Part shown: positions 53,880-61,917 of the stretch, in pieces
Layout: the number at the start of each line of letters is the position of its first letter
Numbering within the stretch: the stretch's first letter is position 1
Assembly: GCF_040784935.1 (NCBI RefSeq)
Contig: NZ_CP160680.1
Coordinates: 5,437,802 to 5,501,801, forward strand
DNA length: 64,000 nt
Origin: Lewinella sp. LCG006
GTDB taxonomy: Bacteria; Bacteroidota; Bacteroidia; Chitinophagales; Saprospiraceae
Direction: 5' to 3'
Notes under the pieces: model-generated
Told to the model about the DNA's origin: nothing
What the model saw: the letters and a program-made list of their open reading frames with translations, nothing else
Database searches by the model: none
Program-made: the position numbers and the translations under genes

Positions 53880-54338
53880 CTAAATTTTACATTCATCCGC
53901 AAAAGAATAATACTTCCCTTGTGGAGTGAGAATTAGATGATCGAGAACGGGGATGTCTAGAATATCTCCAGCTTGTTTAAACTTTTCAGTTAAGGCAATA
54001 TCGGCGTTACTAGGAAAGAGATTTCCGGAAGGGTGGTTGTGTGCCAATATAATCGAAGTTGCTCTAGCTTTCAAAGCGGTGGCAAAGACTAACCTGAGAT
54101 CGACAACAGTGCCAACTATACCACCTTTAGAAATAGGGCAGAAGGCCATTACTCGATTAGCTCGGTCTAAAAGCAAGCAATTGAAGGTTTCCAGGAGTTC
54201 TATTTGATCGCCCCAATTTGCCTCAAAAATCCAATAGGCATCTTGTGATTTTCTAATTTGCGGGCGATCTTCAGGCTTGACCTTACTGTTATAGACTAAC
54301 TTTACTTCGCTTACTTGTACCGGTATTTTGTAGCTCAT
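53880..54338 (-). CDS. radC: RadC-type JAB domain protein
   Basis: A 152-residue protein with the JAMM metal motif ILAHNHPSGNLFPSNADI. RadC-like proteins are typical passengers of genomic islands and anti-restriction regions; the name is historic and a direct DNA repair role is unproven. It lies upstream of the HsdS-like gene in a two-gene operon. Length is shorter than chromosomal RadC (about 225) because the helix-hairpin-helix part is missing, as is common in mobile versions. Confidence 0.85.
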   Translation of the reverse strand: MSYKIPVQVSEVKLVYNSKVKPEDRPQIRKSQDAYWIFEANWGDQIELLETFNCLLLDRANRVMAFCPISKGGIVGTVVDLRLVFATALKARATSIILAHNHPSGNLFPSNADIALTEKFKQAGDILDIPVLDHLILTPQGKYYSFADECKI

Positions 54339-54402
54339 CTACCAACCACTCCCCCAAGTGGTAATTTACGAATTGTTTACCATTAGAATGCTACAATAGA
54401 GC

Positions 54403-55350
54403 ATGTCGAATCAAGAGGGAAATTCTGGTAAAAAGAAAGAAAGCCTATACGAGCAGGGTGGTGTTTTGAGGTTAGAGTTTTCAATGGCTGCTAGTAATAC
54501 ACCTGCTAATATAACCCACCTGCAACAACTCGTACCGATGATTAATTTATCGGGAATGGATGACCTAAGTCAGCTACCATTACCTTTATTACGAGGACAA
54601 AATATAGCTATGATAAAACGCTTTCTGGAGAAGCGTAGAGAACGAGAGGCAGACCTGCTACAATTCCTATTTCAAGCTGCGATTGACAGAGCGCTAGAGG
54701 CTATAAACAGTAATATCGAGTATTGGCAAGAACAGATGGAGTTGATACTGGTCGAGATAGCTGAGCAACAGCAGCTATTGGAAACACTTCTAGTTTATGA
54801 CAGTGCTCTTCATGATAGTATATCAGAATATCAACAATCTGGACAAATTTCCCGTGAAGCTAATGGAGCATTAGTCAACGAAGATGCAGACCTGGCACTG
54901 GTGAGTTATCTGCAAGAAAATGACTTGCCGGAATACTATTCTTCAAGTGATGCCTTACTTTATGAACTAATGCTCGAAGCTAGGGCCCATAAAGAAAGCC
55001 AGACTCAAGACGCTGAGCGAAAAATTGGGCAACTGACTCAAAATTATGATCGATACAAACTAAATATTGAAGAATCCCTGGCTATTAGAGAAGAATTAGA
55101 AAGTGATGACCCTGTGCGCCAACAAGCTGCTATGCTTGCTTATTATGAACTGGAGAAAGATGTTCAGTTGGAGATTGAAACCGATCTAGGAAAGTCAATT
55201 ATTGGTAATAATAACTATCGGCGACACCTGCTATCTGAGGAAGAGAATTTATTTACTGAAAGGGAAATAAGGGAGATTGATATCCTGTCCGATTTAGAGC
55301 CATTTCCTGAAAGTAAGCAAACTGCACTGAATACTACTCCCAAATTATAG
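54403..55350 (+). CDS. Coiled-coil protein, unknown
   Basis: A 315-residue acidic, soluble protein rich in Glu, Gln and Leu. It contains helical coiled-coil segments (about 90-130, NIEYWQEQMELILVEIAEQQ; about 195-270) and no recognisable catalytic motif. The ATG is 64 bp divergent from radC. It might be a structural or mobile-element protein; nothing more can be supported. Confidence 0.6.
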   Translation: MSNQEGNSGKKKESLYEQGGVLRLEFSMAASNTPANITHLQQLVPMINLSGMDDLSQLPLPLLRGQNIAMIKRFLEKRREREADLLQFLFQAAIDRALEAINSNIEYWQEQMELILVEIAEQQQLLETLLVYDSALHDSISEYQQSGQISREANGALVNEDADLALVSYLQENDLPEYYSSSDALLYELMLEARAHKESQTQDAERKIGQLTQNYDRYKLNIEESLAIREELESDDPVRQQAAMLAYYELEKDVQLEIETDLGKSIIGNNNYRRHLLSEEENLFTEREIREIDILSDLEPFPESKQTALNTTPKL

Positions 55351-55366
55351 TAACCTATTATGGTTT

Positions 55367-55807
55367 TTATTTTACCGCCACAAATTCCTTATATGCGTCC
55401 CTGACCAACATATAGAAATCACTGCTTGTCTTAGCACCTGCTATGACATCTTTCATTAAGGCATAGGTGTGGCCTCCTGCGTAGATAGCTATAGTTGTAC
55501 CTGTGTCGTCTGTAAATCCATTTGCCAGTACTAAAACTACTCGCTCAAATCCATTATACATCAAAGCTCTCAACTCATTGTGAGTTTGATCGATAAGTTC
55601 TTGTGTACCATCTTTCACCATAATGACAATTACCTGCTTTTTTGAAGCCTGCAAAGCACTCACTACCGCTGTTTCTGCCGTTTCATTGCGTAAATCAATT
55701 TGCCGGACGACTATAGCCATATCGATTTCTTGAGTAATTCCTTGTAATGGGCGGACAACTAGAATAGCAATTGTAGTAAAAACAAGGAGAAATATTCTTT
55801 GCATCAT
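55367..55807 (-). CDS. Small secreted or anchored protein, unknown
   Basis: About 146 residues from the ATG at 55807; an in-frame upstream ATG at 55879 would place 24 residues before the hydrophobic export segment. The N-terminus QRIFLLVFTTIAILVVRPL is a signal peptide or anchor. The rest alternates strands and helices (KKQVIVIMVKDGTQELIDQT, RVVLVLANGFTDDTGTTIAI), suggesting an alpha/beta domain like that of some TPM/YgcG-type proteins, but no clear family. It is convergent with the coiled-coil gene. Confidence 0.5.
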   Translation of the reverse strand: MMQRIFLLVFTTIAILVVRPLQGITQEIDMAIVVRQIDLRNETAETAVVSALQASKKQVIVIMVKDGTQELIDQTHNELRALMYNGFERVVLVLANGFTDDTGTTIAIYAGGHTYALMKDVIAGAKTSSDFYMLVRDAYKEFVAVK

Positions 55808-55907
55808 GATCTGAGTATTAGTAGTTAATGCAAAGATATAAAAAGATTCTAATAAGAGGTATTTTATAAGCGGTACCACAAGAGCGGTAGTCTGCTTTAA
55901 TTTGTGA

Positions 55908-56159
55908 ATGGCTGATCATGATGAATACACCAAGCAACAATTGGAAAAATTAGGAAAACGCATCAAGGCACTGCGTAAGCAGGCCGGTTACAGTAATTAT
56001 GAGCAGTTTGCATTTCAGAATGAGATTAACCGAAGTCAATACGGTCGTTACGAGAATGGGGAGGATTTGCGTTTTAGTAGCTTACTCAAGGTACTAAAGG
56101 CATTGGATGTCTCTCTCGAAGAATTCTTCTCAGAGGGGTTTGAAGATCAGTCGAAGTAG
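55908..56159 (+). CDS. XRE-family helix-turn-helix regulator
   Basis: An 83-residue protein that is almost entirely an XRE/Cro HTH: LGKRIKALRKQAGYSNYEQF, NEINRSQYGRYENGEDLRFS, LLKVLKALDVSLEEFFSEGF. It probably represses its own or neighbouring genes. Small XRE proteins often mark toxin-antitoxin or element control; no toxin partner adjoins, unless the broken frame at 56180-56347 is one. Confidence 0.8.
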   Translation: MADHDEYTKQQLEKLGKRIKALRKQAGYSNYEQFAFQNEINRSQYGRYENGEDLRFSSLLKVLKALDVSLEEFFSEGFEDQSK

Positions 56160-56179
56160 AGTTGGTGAAAAAACACTAG

Positions 56180-56347
56180 TGGTCTGTCAAACAAGAGCTG
56201 CTACACAAGGAAGGGAAAAAGCAATACGATTTCCTGCTTTATATTTTTGTGCCTGCTGATAAGTCATCTGAAATCCAGATACTACTTTTTCACTATGATG
56301 GTGAAACGGAGGAGGCTAGAGCTTTATCAGTCAGTTACGGACTCTAA
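56180..56347 (+). pseudogene. Short open frame without start, possible gene remnant
   Basis: Fifty-five codons open between TAG (56177) and TAA (56345), with no ATG. The product (KQELLHKEGKKQYDFLLYIF, VPADKSSEIQILLFHYDGET) has protein-like composition, so it may be the end of a decayed gene downstream of the XRE regulator. Confidence 0.3.
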
Positions 56348-56487
56348 CTATATATGGAATGTGATAATGTAAATTATGGGAAATAGAAGAACTTTCGCAT
56401 TACATCGTCTAATACGAACAATTTTAGGATTAATAGATAAATAAACTATCGAAAACTACTAGGATTTTTGTTGTAACCATTCGCCTT

Positions 56488-56628
56488 CTATTCAGCAGAA
56501 GGCGAAAGGCATTGCTCGAAGCCTAATAAATCGCCTGAAACCAGTTGTTCTGTCCAATTTTCTAACTGCGATAATACCTGACTTTCAAATAACTCTTGTA
56601 TTTTTGATGCGGTAGTGAGGGTAGGCAC
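56488..56628 (-). pseudogene. Short frame, possibly a truncated transposase start
   Basis: A 46-codon frame with a GTG at 56628 and TAG at 56490-56488. The product TLTTASKIQELFESQVLSQL, ENWTEQLVSGDLLGFEQCLS is regular coding-like sequence. It recalls the N-terminus of some large transposases but stops early. Its end coincides with the 9-bp stem TCGCCTTCT..AGAAGGCGA (56481-56505). Confidence 0.3.
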
Positions 56629-56742
56629 TTTTTTTGATTAAGCACCTTAAATATGCTAAATCCTCACTACTTATTCTAGTTATCAGTCAGGGGGACAAAT
56701 CGCAACTGCACCCCATTTATCTCTCTTTTAAAAAACGTGAAT

Positions 56743-56976
56743 ATGCACTTTCTCGATCAACTTCGCTTGATAAAAAAACTTCATACTTCTATTCTAAGAA
56801 AGAAAACTGGAACTGCTTCACAACTGGCTAAACATCTCGAAACATCGAGATCATCTCTTTTTAGATATATATCAATATTAACATCAATGGGGGCCAATAT
56901 TCAGTATTCTTACGACTATAACACTTACTTCTACAAAGAAAATTTTGAACTTAATTTAGAGAGTCTCATTTTTTAG
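56743..56976 (+). CDS. Small HTH protein (DeoR/WYL-type N-domain)
   Basis: About 77 residues: FLDQLRLIKKLHTSILRKKT, GTASQLAKHLETSRSSLFRY, ISILTSMGANIQYSYDYNTY. This is the HTH_11-type winged helix found at the N-terminus of WYL-domain regulators, here without the C-terminal sensor. Stand-alone forms are common in Bacteroidota. The ATG at 56743 is preferred over a GTG two codons upstream. A hairpin GAGAGTC..GACTCTC (56960-56986) overlaps its end. Confidence 0.65.
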   Translation: MHFLDQLRLIKKLHTSILRKKTGTASQLAKHLETSRSSLFRYISILTSMGANIQYSYDYNTYFYKENFELNLESLIF

Positions 56977-56989
56977 GACTCTCTATTCC

Positions 56990-56997
56990 TATCTTTG
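56990..56997 (+). promoter_or_regulatory. Predicted minus-7 box for the T9SS gene
   Basis: TATCTTTG matches TAnnTTTG about 80 bp before the ATG at 57080, and just after the GAGAGTC..GACTCTC hairpin that could end the previous message. Confidence 0.5.
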
Positions 56998-57079
56998 TAA
57001 TGCTATCATTGAGCACACCATAAGCTTTGCATCTAGCAAAGGTTAAAGTATTTATTCTTAATTATAAAAATCATCAAAA

Positions 57080-58261
57080 ATGATCCTAAAAACAACTTCA
57101 AAAACGACATTAAAGTCTCCCTTTATTTTGTTAATAACAGGAGTGATTCTGTTTTTTTCTGCAACATCATCAGCCCAAACACTCACATTGCGTTTTGTCT
57201 CTGGCTATTGTAACAAAGTTGAAGCAACACTCACAGGAGTTACCTCTCCTTTACTATTTAATGATACAGGAGACGTAAATTGTGGCGGTTCTATTTTTGA
57301 CATAGGTGGAACGGAATATAAAAGATTTAGCTACCAACTACAGAAACTGGTAAGCGGATCGTTTGTAAATCAAGGAAGCGCAAAAACTGACGTTTTGCAA
57401 GATATTACTTATCGTGATTTAACATATGGAGATACATGGAGGGTAAGAGTGGAAATCACCCTAGGCAACGGAGTTCCTAGTGTTCATCCCTATTTGTTAT
57501 GTTCTGGCATTATTGGAGAAACTCCCGGTTCTGGCAAAGTGACGGTTTTTTCAAATGCTCTTGATACAGAAACATATAATGGACTCACTGATGCTGATTT
57601 AAGTGGAGTACTTGATCCTACTAATAGCTTCGGATCAGGTAATGGCACTTCATTTTCCCAACGAAGACAGTATTGTCAAGCTGACGTACAAGCTGATATT
57701 GCTTATGATATTAGTGGAACTCACGGACCAGATCACTGGGTAATAAACTTAACAAGAACAAATCTGACCGGGGGATCTGCTGGGGGCTCCTGGCATGATT
57801 ATACGCCAGCCAAAATAACGGCAAGTGTTAATGTATTTGGTGAAGGCTGGTTATCAAAGTATGGTTCGAGTTCTATCTGGCCTGGGCAATATAAAGTTTC
57901 GATGAATGGTTATCAAGATTGCGATGGTAATCCATGGGCATATCATGAAGATTATTTCGAAATTTATGCTCCCGGCACCCCTGGAACTCCTTGTAGGTTA
58001 GATATAGAAGAGGCTGTTGCTGATGTGGTATTATACCCTAATCCATCTCCTAATGGCATCATAAATTATCAGACAATAGGAGAAGAAATGGAAAAGTTAG
58101 ATTACACTATATATGGAATGAACGGCCAAATTATCAAAACTGGTATGTTATTTGGAGGTGCTGGGCAACTGGATGCTGGTAATCTTGAAGCAGGACTTTA
58201 CATTATTAAATTCCAATCTGCTAATGAAACCATAAGTAAACGATTGTCAATTGCTAAATAA
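57080..58261 (+). CDS. Secreted protein with type IX secretion C-terminal domain
   Basis: A 393-residue protein with a signal peptide (about 1-33, ending SSAQ) and a middle region of Gly/Ser/Thr-rich beta structure without recognised catalytic motif. It has a C-terminal T9SS type A sorting domain of about 75 residues: VVLYPNPSPNGIINYQT, YTIYGMNGQIIKTG, LEAGLYIIKF. It would cross the inner membrane by Sec and the outer membrane by T9SS, with removal of the C-domain. A long hairpin terminator follows. Confidence 0.85.
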   Translation: MILKTTSKTTLKSPFILLITGVILFFSATSSAQTLTLRFVSGYCNKVEATLTGVTSPLLFNDTGDVNCGGSIFDIGGTEYKRFSYQLQKLVSGSFVNQGSAKTDVLQDITYRDLTYGDTWRVRVEITLGNGVPSVHPYLLCSGIIGETPGSGKVTVFSNALDTETYNGLTDADLSGVLDPTNSFGSGNGTSFSQRRQYCQADVQADIAYDISGTHGPDHWVINLTRTNLTGGSAGGSWHDYTPAKITASVNVFGEGWLSKYGSSSIWPGQYKVSMNGYQDCDGNPWAYHEDYFEIYAPGTPGTPCRLDIEEAVADVVLYPNPSPNGIINYQTIGEEMEKLDYTIYGMNGQIIKTGMLFGGAGQLDAGNLEAGLYIIKFQSANETISKRLSIAK

Positions 58262-58280
58262 TTGTCTTATTATCTTTTAA

Positions 58281-58325
58281 TTGCCAAAGCTCGGGCAGAT
58301 ATAATATCTAACCGAGCTTTAGCAA
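58281..58325 (+). terminator. Terminator-like hairpin after the T9SS gene
   Basis: TTGC-c-AAAGCTCGG..CCGAGCTTT-a-GCAA with an inner AGATAT-a-ATATCT, a nearly continuous long stem 20 bp after the stop codon. It lacks a strong T run but is the obvious transcript end. Confidence 0.65.
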
Positions 58326-58343
58326 TTTATGTAAATTATTTCC

Positions 58344-59534
58344 ATGTCACCTAAATTTTTGCTTTCGCTGGCTATGATTTTTCTTTCTTCTTCTTTTACT
58401 ATAGGACAAACATGTACCTATACCAGTGACTATTATCCCTCTCGTATAATTCCCTCCAAATCCCGTACTCCCTCCCCTCTCTATGTAGCTATTGTCGTTC
58501 ATATTATAGAGCAAAAATCCCAAGTACAGCCTTTTCTATCAGATAGGCAAGTCATTAATCAAATATCTGCTCTTAATCGGGATTATAACTTAAAAAACAA
58601 CGAGTGGAGTGGATTACCCACGCTGATAAAAAACACTATCGGCAATGCCAATATCGTGTTTTATTTAGCCAGAGAAACTCCTGACGGGCTTCCTTCAAGC
58701 GGGATAACGAGAACAACGGACTATGATGGTAACAACCCTCTAGAAGATGTTTTTTTTACAAATAGAGGGGGGCATGATCCATGGCCAGGAATTCACTATT
58801 TAAATATTTGGGTTATGGACTTTCCTGATTCTTATGATGGGATACTTGGTTTTTCATCCTCGCCCAATGATATTGGTCTTGTTTCGGATGGTGTTGTAAT
58901 CAATAGTAGAGCATTTGGTCTTTCTCCAGCTCCGTTTATATTAGGAAGAAGCTTAGTTCATGAAATTGGCCATTATTTAGGATTACTTCACCCATGGGGA
59001 CATTTATCTGGAGAATGCAGTGAAGATGATGGTATTATTGATACCCCCATACAATCTTCCGGACACAAGGGCTGTCCTCCTCAAGAAAATATGGGCTGTG
59101 AGACAGATGATCCTATCTATTGGAATTTTATGGATTATACTCCAGATTGCTGTATGGCTTTATTTACCCAAGGACAAGTAGCTGTGATGCGTCATGTATT
59201 ACAAAATATCCGTACCTCATTAACTACATATGGAGAACAAAATTTCTCTGAAGAACTACCTATACTCAGCAACCATACCATTAGTGTTTATCCCAATCCT
59301 GCTATGGATTATTTCAGTATCGATTGGTCATTGATGATTTTAAAAGAGGGTGTTTTTATTAAATCAATTCTTATTTACGATTTATCAGGCAAGAAGGTAA
59401 CCGAAATTTCTGTTTCACCCGCTAGAAATCGTTCTGAGTTGTGTACGATGGAGTTACCAAGAGGTCTACTTACTTTAATTATAGAAGATTCAGAACACAC
59501 CGCTCATTATGCGGGAAAGTTAATTCGATTATAA
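58344..59534 (+). CDS. M43-family (pappalysin-like) metalloprotease with T9SS domain
   Basis: A 396-residue secreted protein with a signal peptide (about 1-21, ending TIGQ) and the zinc motif HEIGHYLGLLHPWG (HExxHxxGxxH, residues 206-216). The Met-turn is in YWNFMDYTPDCCMALFTQGQ. The C-terminal T9SS sorting domain is ISVYPNPAMDYFSIDWS to GLLTLIIED. Gingipain-like routing to the surface by T9SS is expected; the M43 fold cleaves external proteins. All metal ligands are present, so it should be active. Confidence 0.9.
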   Translation: MSPKFLLSLAMIFLSSSFTIGQTCTYTSDYYPSRIIPSKSRTPSPLYVAIVVHIIEQKSQVQPFLSDRQVINQISALNRDYNLKNNEWSGLPTLIKNTIGNANIVFYLARETPDGLPSSGITRTTDYDGNNPLEDVFFTNRGGHDPWPGIHYLNIWVMDFPDSYDGILGFSSSPNDIGLVSDGVVINSRAFGLSPAPFILGRSLVHEIGHYLGLLHPWGHLSGECSEDDGIIDTPIQSSGHKGCPPQENMGCETDDPIYWNFMDYTPDCCMALFTQGQVAVMRHVLQNIRTSLTTYGEQNFSEELPILSNHTISVYPNPAMDYFSIDWSLMILKEGVFIKSILIYDLSGKKVTEISVSPARNRSELCTMELPRGLLTLIIEDSEHTAHYAGKLIRL

Positions 59535-59584
59535 AAAAAGAAACGGATTGTGGTCGAGATCGGATCAGGTTTGCCTATTTTTCT

Positions 59585-60835
59585 CTATTCTTCTGCGTTT
59601 GCCTTGGGTGGAGGATAACCTACAAGAAAAAAAATAAAGGAGAATGCAACTAGAGACAAAATCTTATAAAACTGAAATAAATCATAAAGATGGTCCCCTA
59701 AAACATCTCTTCCTATTACAGGTGATATAAGCAAGAGTAAGAGTATAAAAATGACTTTAGCATAATAGGAGAAAGAGTTATCTTTTCGAAAAAACTGGAA
59801 GGTAAGGTAACAGATGCATGGCATCATGAACCAAAAAGAATACTTTTGTTGATGGGGAAAGATAAGCGGGACAATTAACAATATATAAGACAATTCCCAC
59901 CAAATATATGATTTAGACTGGGCCTTGCAAAACGGCCACCAACGAAGAAAATAGAGTGTAAGAAGGATTAAACAGGCACGTATTATCTGAATAAGCGTCT
60001 TTACCGTTTCTGGAGAAAAATCAAAGATTTGGCGTTTCCCTGAAAAACCATCTATAGATTCCATGAAATAAGCGGGAATCACAGCAGCAAGACTGTGCAT
60101 TAATTTATTACCCTTGAGGCTATTATCAGGAGAGATGGGATTAATAATGTGTCCCCACTCTGTTAAAAGAAAGTAATTTTCTTGAGTACCGATCCAAAGA
60201 GCAGGAGCAAATAGTAGCAATAACACCATGAATATGGTAGAAAAAAACGCGACATAATATGATCTAAATAAAAGATAAGGTAAAATTACCAACGGAAGTA
60301 ATTTTATATTTATCGCTATACCTAAAATCAATCCTCCATAAAATTGTCTCCCTTTATATGATTGATAAACTGCCTCTAAAGCAGCCCATAATAAAAAAAG
60401 TGTCAGTTGTACCGCTAAAAAATTGTACAAAATAAAACGGGCAGAAATAACAATTATGATAATCTTCCAAATTAGGTAGTGTTGCTTTGTAAGTTGACCT
60501 TTCGCCTCAACAAAGAATTGCATAATACACCAACTACGATAAATGCACCAAGTCGAAAAAACTAACCACAAAAATTTACCTATGACCGGAATAGATAGAA
60601 ATAAACTAAGCACCAGAGCAAAAGCGACGCTATAATAATATTGTAACCCTTTTGCAAAAGGAGGGGCATAAATGTTTTTTCCCTCCATTAATTTGTTTGC
60701 AGCGTCAAGGTAGACATCAAAATCACCTCCTTTTAAGGCTTTGATATAGCAAAAAATCAGCCAACTAGCTAGAAGCAAAGCATATATCCATCTTGGGTTT
60801 GCTTTACGGAAGACAACTTGTAGATGAGGTAACAA
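59585..60835 (-). CDS. GT87-like membrane glycosyltransferase (DUF2029)
   Basis: A 416-residue protein with about ten hydrophobic segments. The early motif GGDFDVYLDAANKLMEGKNI followed by YAPPF is that of the DUF2029/GT87 family (polyprenyl-phosphate-mannose-type C-class glycosyltransferases), and AINIKLLPLVILPYLLF is the conserved internal loop/helix. It transfers sugars on the outer face of the inner membrane. It is followed upstream on the same strand, 34 bp away, by an FkbM methyltransferase, indicating a glycan-related operon. Confidence 0.8.
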   Translation of the reverse strand: MLPHLQVVFRKANPRWIYALLLASWLIFCYIKALKGGDFDVYLDAANKLMEGKNIYAPPFAKGLQYYYSVAFALVLSLFLSIPVIGKFLWLVFSTWCIYRSWCIMQFFVEAKGQLTKQHYLIWKIIIIVISARFILYNFLAVQLTLFLLWAALEAVYQSYKGRQFYGGLILGIAINIKLLPLVILPYLLFRSYYVAFFSTIFMVLLLLFAPALWIGTQENYFLLTEWGHIINPISPDNSLKGNKLMHSLAAVIPAYFMESIDGFSGKRQIFDFSPETVKTLIQIIRACLILLTLYFLRWWPFCKAQSKSYIWWELSYILLIVPLIFPHQQKYSFWFMMPCICYLTFQFFRKDNSFSYYAKVIFILLLLLISPVIGRDVLGDHLYDLFQFYKILSLVAFSFIFFLVGYPPPKANAEE

Positions 60836-60869
60836 TATAAAATAGCTTAAAATAGTGATGAAAAGGAAG

Positions 60870-61724
60870 TTAACGAGCTAGTCGTCTTAAGAGCTGCTCT
60901 TTTCCACTTGGAATAGCAAGCATCTCAAAGTGTCTTTCGTCATTCATTTTGTTTTCTGTTAAAGGAAGGTATGATGTATCGCGCTTAAAACTTGCTATCT
61001 TAAATAATTGGTAACCAAGAGAAGTGATTGTTCTGTAAAGATCAATACGCTCATCTTCATCCAAGCGTTTATAGCATTCGACAAGAATAACTGGTTGATA
61101 TTCTTCAAGAATCCGCGGAATAGTCTTCAGAATTTCCTTGTCGTATCCTTCCGCATCTACTTTAAGAAGCGATAATCGATTAAGATCTTCACGATGGTTC
61201 GTAAGTAAATATTCTTGTAGGTTTATCCCCTCAACTTCAAGGGAATAATTGTGATTGTGCCTGTTGTTCTTGATTTTTTCCAGATAACCACCATTGCAAA
61301 AAGAAGCATCAGAGTAGTTGAAAATAAAGGCTCCTTCTTCTAGTGTTGCTGCTTTCCGCAAAGGAATAATACTACCAGCATCTTTATTAAGAGTCGAATT
61401 TTTCTCAAGAATCTTAAATACATAGGGGTTAGGTTCCAATGCAAGAATTTTTCCTTGTTTACCTGTCGCGACAGCCATTGGAACCGTTGTATCTCCTGTA
61501 TGAGCACCTATATCAATGAGAAAGTCGCCTTTCTGTATAAATTGTGCGTAGAAATCGATTTGAGCCTGAGTTATTTCTTTCTCACTCTCAAAAGGATGTA
61601 ACCATTGAGCATACTGGACATTACCATAATCTTTCAGGGAAAATTCCTTTAAGTTATATCCATATTCTTGGAATGTTCTCTTAAGCTTAGCCCGTTCCAA
61701 CTTTCTTTTTATGAAACTAATCAT
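60870..61724 (-). CDS. FkbM-family methyltransferase
   Basis: A 284-residue protein with the class I AdoMet fold: GDFLIDIGAHTGDTTVPMAV, ILALEPNPYVFKILEKN, then LSLLKVDAEGYDKEILKTIP and PVILVECYKRL, all typical of FkbM enzymes that O-methylate sugars or polyketides. It is paired with the glycosyltransferase, suggesting methylation of an exported glycan. The ATG is followed by a basic N-terminus with no signal peptide. Confidence 0.9.
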   Translation of the reverse strand: MISFIKRKLERAKLKRTFQEYGYNLKEFSLKDYGNVQYAQWLHPFESEKEITQAQIDFYAQFIQKGDFLIDIGAHTGDTTVPMAVATGKQGKILALEPNPYVFKILEKNSTLNKDAGSIIPLRKAATLEEGAFIFNYSDASFCNGGYLEKIKNNRHNHNYSLEVEGINLQEYLLTNHREDLNRLSLLKVDAEGYDKEILKTIPRILEEYQPVILVECYKRLDEDERIDLYRTITSLGYQLFKIASFKRDTSYLPLTENKMNDERHFEMLAIPSGKEQLLRRLAR

Positions 61725-61917
61725 CTATACACTTGTGTTTAATAAAAAATAAAGACTCCGTTGCAAGTCAATAATTTTAATGAAGCAACCTAGATTGGTA
61801 AAGTAAAGATACAATAGAATTAAACAACTTTTACAGTAGCCTACCGTTTAATAAGTAACTATTCCCTTTTAGTTTTACTCTATATATTAACAATTCACCT
61901 TTCTGATTCTTACGCGC

